Shown piece after piece: positions 63,551 to 64,000 of a stretch of 64,000 nt of DNA. Numbering within the stretch: position 1 is the stretch's first letter; every line of letters starts with the position of its first letter. A model generated the notes under the pieces. It made no database searches. It had not been told where the DNA came from and saw only the letters and a list, made by a program, of their open reading frames with translations. The DNA is from an uncultured Sphingomonadaceae bacterium (GTDB lineage Bacteria; Pseudomonadota; Alphaproteobacteria; Sphingomonadales; Sphingomonadaceae). The DNA is taken from positions 62,001 to 126,000 of the forward strand of contig CAIQHF010000019.1 of the NCBI GenBank assembly GCA_903871605.1. The letters run 5' to 3'. Position numbers and translations under genes: made by a program.

Positions 63551-64000
63551 TCAGGCGGGCTGGCGCGCCGCGACCGTCTCGGGATCGACGAAAAGTTCGT
63601 CCATCGTCATGCGGCGCGGGGTGAGGCCCTGCTCGAACGCGGTCTTCTCGAGCGCCTCGATCGTCGGGCGATTGGCCTCGATACCGTAGGGCAGCGGATC
63701 GGCGCCCACGATCGCCTGCAGCGCGCGATATTTGTCCGCGCCCGCGCCGGTCGCCTCGCCCGCGTTGAGCTTGGCGACCCATTCGTCCTTGGCGCGAGTG
63801 AACGCATCGTTGAGCGACTTGGCGACCCAGGGATGCTCGGCAAGCACCGCATCCTTGACGACGATCGTGCCGTGCATCGGATAGACGCCGGTGCGCTTGT
63901 AATAGTCGGCCTCGGCCTCGGCGGCATTGGGAATGAGATCGGGATAGTCCGCCTCGACCTCCTGCCACCCCCCCGTCGGCGCTCCGGTCCGGCCGATGCC
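63551..64000 (-). CDS. Pht5/4,5-dihydroxyphthalate decarboxylase-like protein (5' end beyond window)
   Basis: The C-terminal 149 codons of a second Pht5-like protein; the frame stays open to the right edge (GGWQEVEADYPDLIPNAA, then EAEADYYKRTGVYPMHGTIVV). The ATG at 63877 listed in the ORF track is internal, not the start. Same family as the gene at 55766, with matching C-terminal regions (IEANRPTIEALEKTAFEQGL here; LEANRKGIELAIDWALDQ there). 25 nt before the LigJ-type gene, so probably co-transcribed. The N-terminus, and thus any signal peptide, cannot be seen. Confidence 0.75.
   Translation of the reverse strand, partial: GIGRTGAPTGGWQEVEADYPDLIPNAAEAEADYYKRTGVYPMHGTIVVKDAVLAEHPWVAKSLNDAFTRAKDEWVAKLNAGEATGAGADKYRALQAIVGADPLPYGIEANRPTIEALEKTAFEQGLTPRRMTMDELFVDPETVAARQPA

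Overview
The window is a high-GC chromosomal segment from an alphaproteobacterium, most likely a sphingomonad (Sphingomonas or a close relative). Support comes from the chvI-chvG-hprK-rapZ-EIIA(Man)-HPr block, the Csp/IF-1 pair, the TorF-type porin beside kdp, a LigJ-type 4-oxalomesaconate hydratase, and the dispersed palindromic intergenic repeats. No rRNA, tRNA, CRISPR array, prophage or insertion sequence is visible. Coding density is very high and no gene-free stretch exceeds 300 bp.

Layout: 1-7303 (minus) is an mdtABC-type RND efflux operon, cut at the left edge, divergent from an MFS exporter (7536-9086). 9083-15296 holds tyrosine/homogentisate catabolism (hpd, hmgA), a small Rieske protein, an FAD amine oxidase that appears to start at CTG, and a Tat-exported GH47 alpha-mannosidase. 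15385-16608 carries a cold-shock protein, an IF-1 paralogue and small proteins. 16619-22451 holds a YdeP-type molybdoenzyme, an L,D-transpeptidase-like protein, a GH130 mannoside phosphorylase coupled to a Kir-type channel, and two microproteins. 22483-30249 has holC/pepA (minus) and the classical lptD-surA-pdxA-rsmA operon (plus). 30356-33734 (minus) is guaB, an rsmB-type methyltransferase and a TPR lipoprotein-like protein. 34933-39263 is the ChvIG/HprK/RapZ/PTS signalling operon. 39362-44829 is RNA and translation housekeeping (trmH, rmuC, def, recR, fmt, truA). 45083-50519 is a porin plus kdpFABC. 51250-55731 is a fused-permease ABC transporter, its ATPase and an atypical Nramp-related transporter. 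55766-64000 (minus) is an aromatic ring-cleavage operon that runs off the right edge.

The right-hand operon is the best candidate for an undescribed system. It holds a LigB-type extradiol dioxygenase, a LigI-like amidohydrolase, a LigJ-type hydratase and an HpaI-type aldolase, which together could take a gallate/protocatechuate-type ring to pyruvate and oxaloacetate. It also holds a ThDP enzyme, an MFS importer and two Pht5/4,5-dihydroxyphthalate-decarboxylase-like proteins. The second main signal is a duplicated promoter architecture (CTATGC-N5-CTAYGC-N17-TCTCGAATT) before the porin/kdp operon and again after kdpC, suggesting one response regulator controls both. Other points are a TTGACA-N17-TATCTG promoter with an abutting perfect palindrome before hpd, a 62-nt hairpin just upstream of the ABC/Nramp operon start, and covarying paired-hairpin intergenic repeats.

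All calls come from reading the sequence and recalled family features; no database search was run.
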